The position numbers were made by a program, and so were the translations under genes. From assembly GCF_031143425.1 (NCBI RefSeq), contig NC_090442.1:426391776-426455775 (forward strand): a stretch of 64,000 nt of DNA, written 5' to 3'. The notes below the pieces were generated by a model, which was not told the DNA's origin, searched no databases, and was given only the letters and a program-made list of their open reading frames with translations. How positions within the stretch are numbered: position 1 is the stretch's first letter; each line of letters begins with the position of its first letter. Shown piece by piece: positions 63,887-64,000 of the stretch. The stretch is from Pleurodeles waltl. Its lineage: Eukaryota; Chordata; Amphibia; Caudata; Salamandridae.

Positions 63887-64000
63887 TGTCACCGGGTACG
63901 TCAGTGATGACAGGAAAGCAGTGGGGTATGAGTTCAAGTGAGTTTTATTCATTCTTTTTATTGTGGCTTGATGTATAAGTTACATATGCTGTACTGTTCA
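63887..64000 (-). repeat. 5' LTR of the second Gmr1-like element (partial, window edge)
   Basis: 114 bp starting TGTCACCGGGTACG on the plus strand, matching the beginning of 58609-59733 with 11 differences. The rest lies to the right of the window. Confidence 0.9.

Larger units (their letters stand above)
58609..64000 (-). mobile_element. Second Gmr1-like Ty3/Gypsy element, runs past window end
   Basis: Minus strand, right to left: 5' LTR (from 63887 outward), tRNA-Leu primer site, gag with coiled coil, SCAN-like segment and CCHC knuckle, protease, integrase (62.25-61.37 kb), reverse transcriptase (60.93-60.3 kb), RNase H (60.25-59.87 kb), purine tract, 3' LTR (59733-58609). Integrase before RT again marks the Gmr1-like group, but the sequence is distant from the element at 35891-45157, and LTR and primer site differ. 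Over the shared 114 bp the two LTRs differ at 11 positions (~10%), so it is much older. Stops and shifts are scattered through it. Confidence 0.9.

Overview
This 64 kb window looks like intergenic DNA from a very large, repeat-rich vertebrate genome. A salamander, probably a newt of the Pleurodeles type, is the best guess. That is an inference from the mixture of Ty3/Gypsy elements with ~2 kb LTRs, Penelope-like elements and GGGCC(A)TATTTA-ended fold-back elements, and from my memory of common newt repeats; no search was run. I recognise no host protein-coding exon, no tRNA or rRNA gene and no CRISPR array. All coding sequence that I can identify belongs to transposable elements.

Layout, left to right. 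1-230: edge fragment of an LTR (minus). About 524-1460: probable 3' remnant of a Penelope-like element with a hammerhead-like motif. 6.95-11.77 kb: decayed mag-like Ty3/Gypsy element (plus strand), split between RT and RNase H by a 1,424 bp solo LTR with a perfect 5 bp target duplication. 12-20 kb: AT-rich DNA with fold-back elements, the clearest being 16159-17094. 20.45-22.27 kb: very decayed Gypsy element with a probable chromodomain-type 3' end. 24-33 kb: several more fold-back/MITE-like elements. 33.2-34.87 kb: LINE reverse-transcriptase fragment (minus).

34.9-58.6 kb is a nest of insertions. The oldest layer is a minus-strand endogenous-retrovirus-like gag-pro (matrix-like part at 56.1-57.6 kb, capsid-like part at 47.6-48.65 kb, nucleocapsid and protease at 34.9-35.7 kb). 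Its gag is interrupted by (i) an LTR-like repeat (35.72-47.59 kb) that is itself split by a nearly complete LTR retrotransposon at 35891-45157, and (ii) an inverted composite of two Penelope-like copies at 48652-56117, flanked by a 15 bp duplication.

The most interesting item is the 35891-45157 element. It is a young Ty3/Gypsy element (LTRs about 1% different, perfect GTACC target duplication) in which integrase lies before reverse transcriptase, the order that defines the Gmr1-like group. Its Gag carries an N-terminal SAP-like segment, a coiled coil and a capsid C-terminal part resembling the SCAN domain. A second, more distant element with the same pol order lies on the minus strand at 58609-64000+, with a near-perfect tRNA-Leu primer-binding site and an even clearer SCAN-like segment. 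The Penelope-like arms each carry a hammerhead ribozyme motif near the 3' end.

Coordinates of decayed elements are approximate. Frames were followed by eye through stops and shifts, and no disrupted reading frame was reconstructed.
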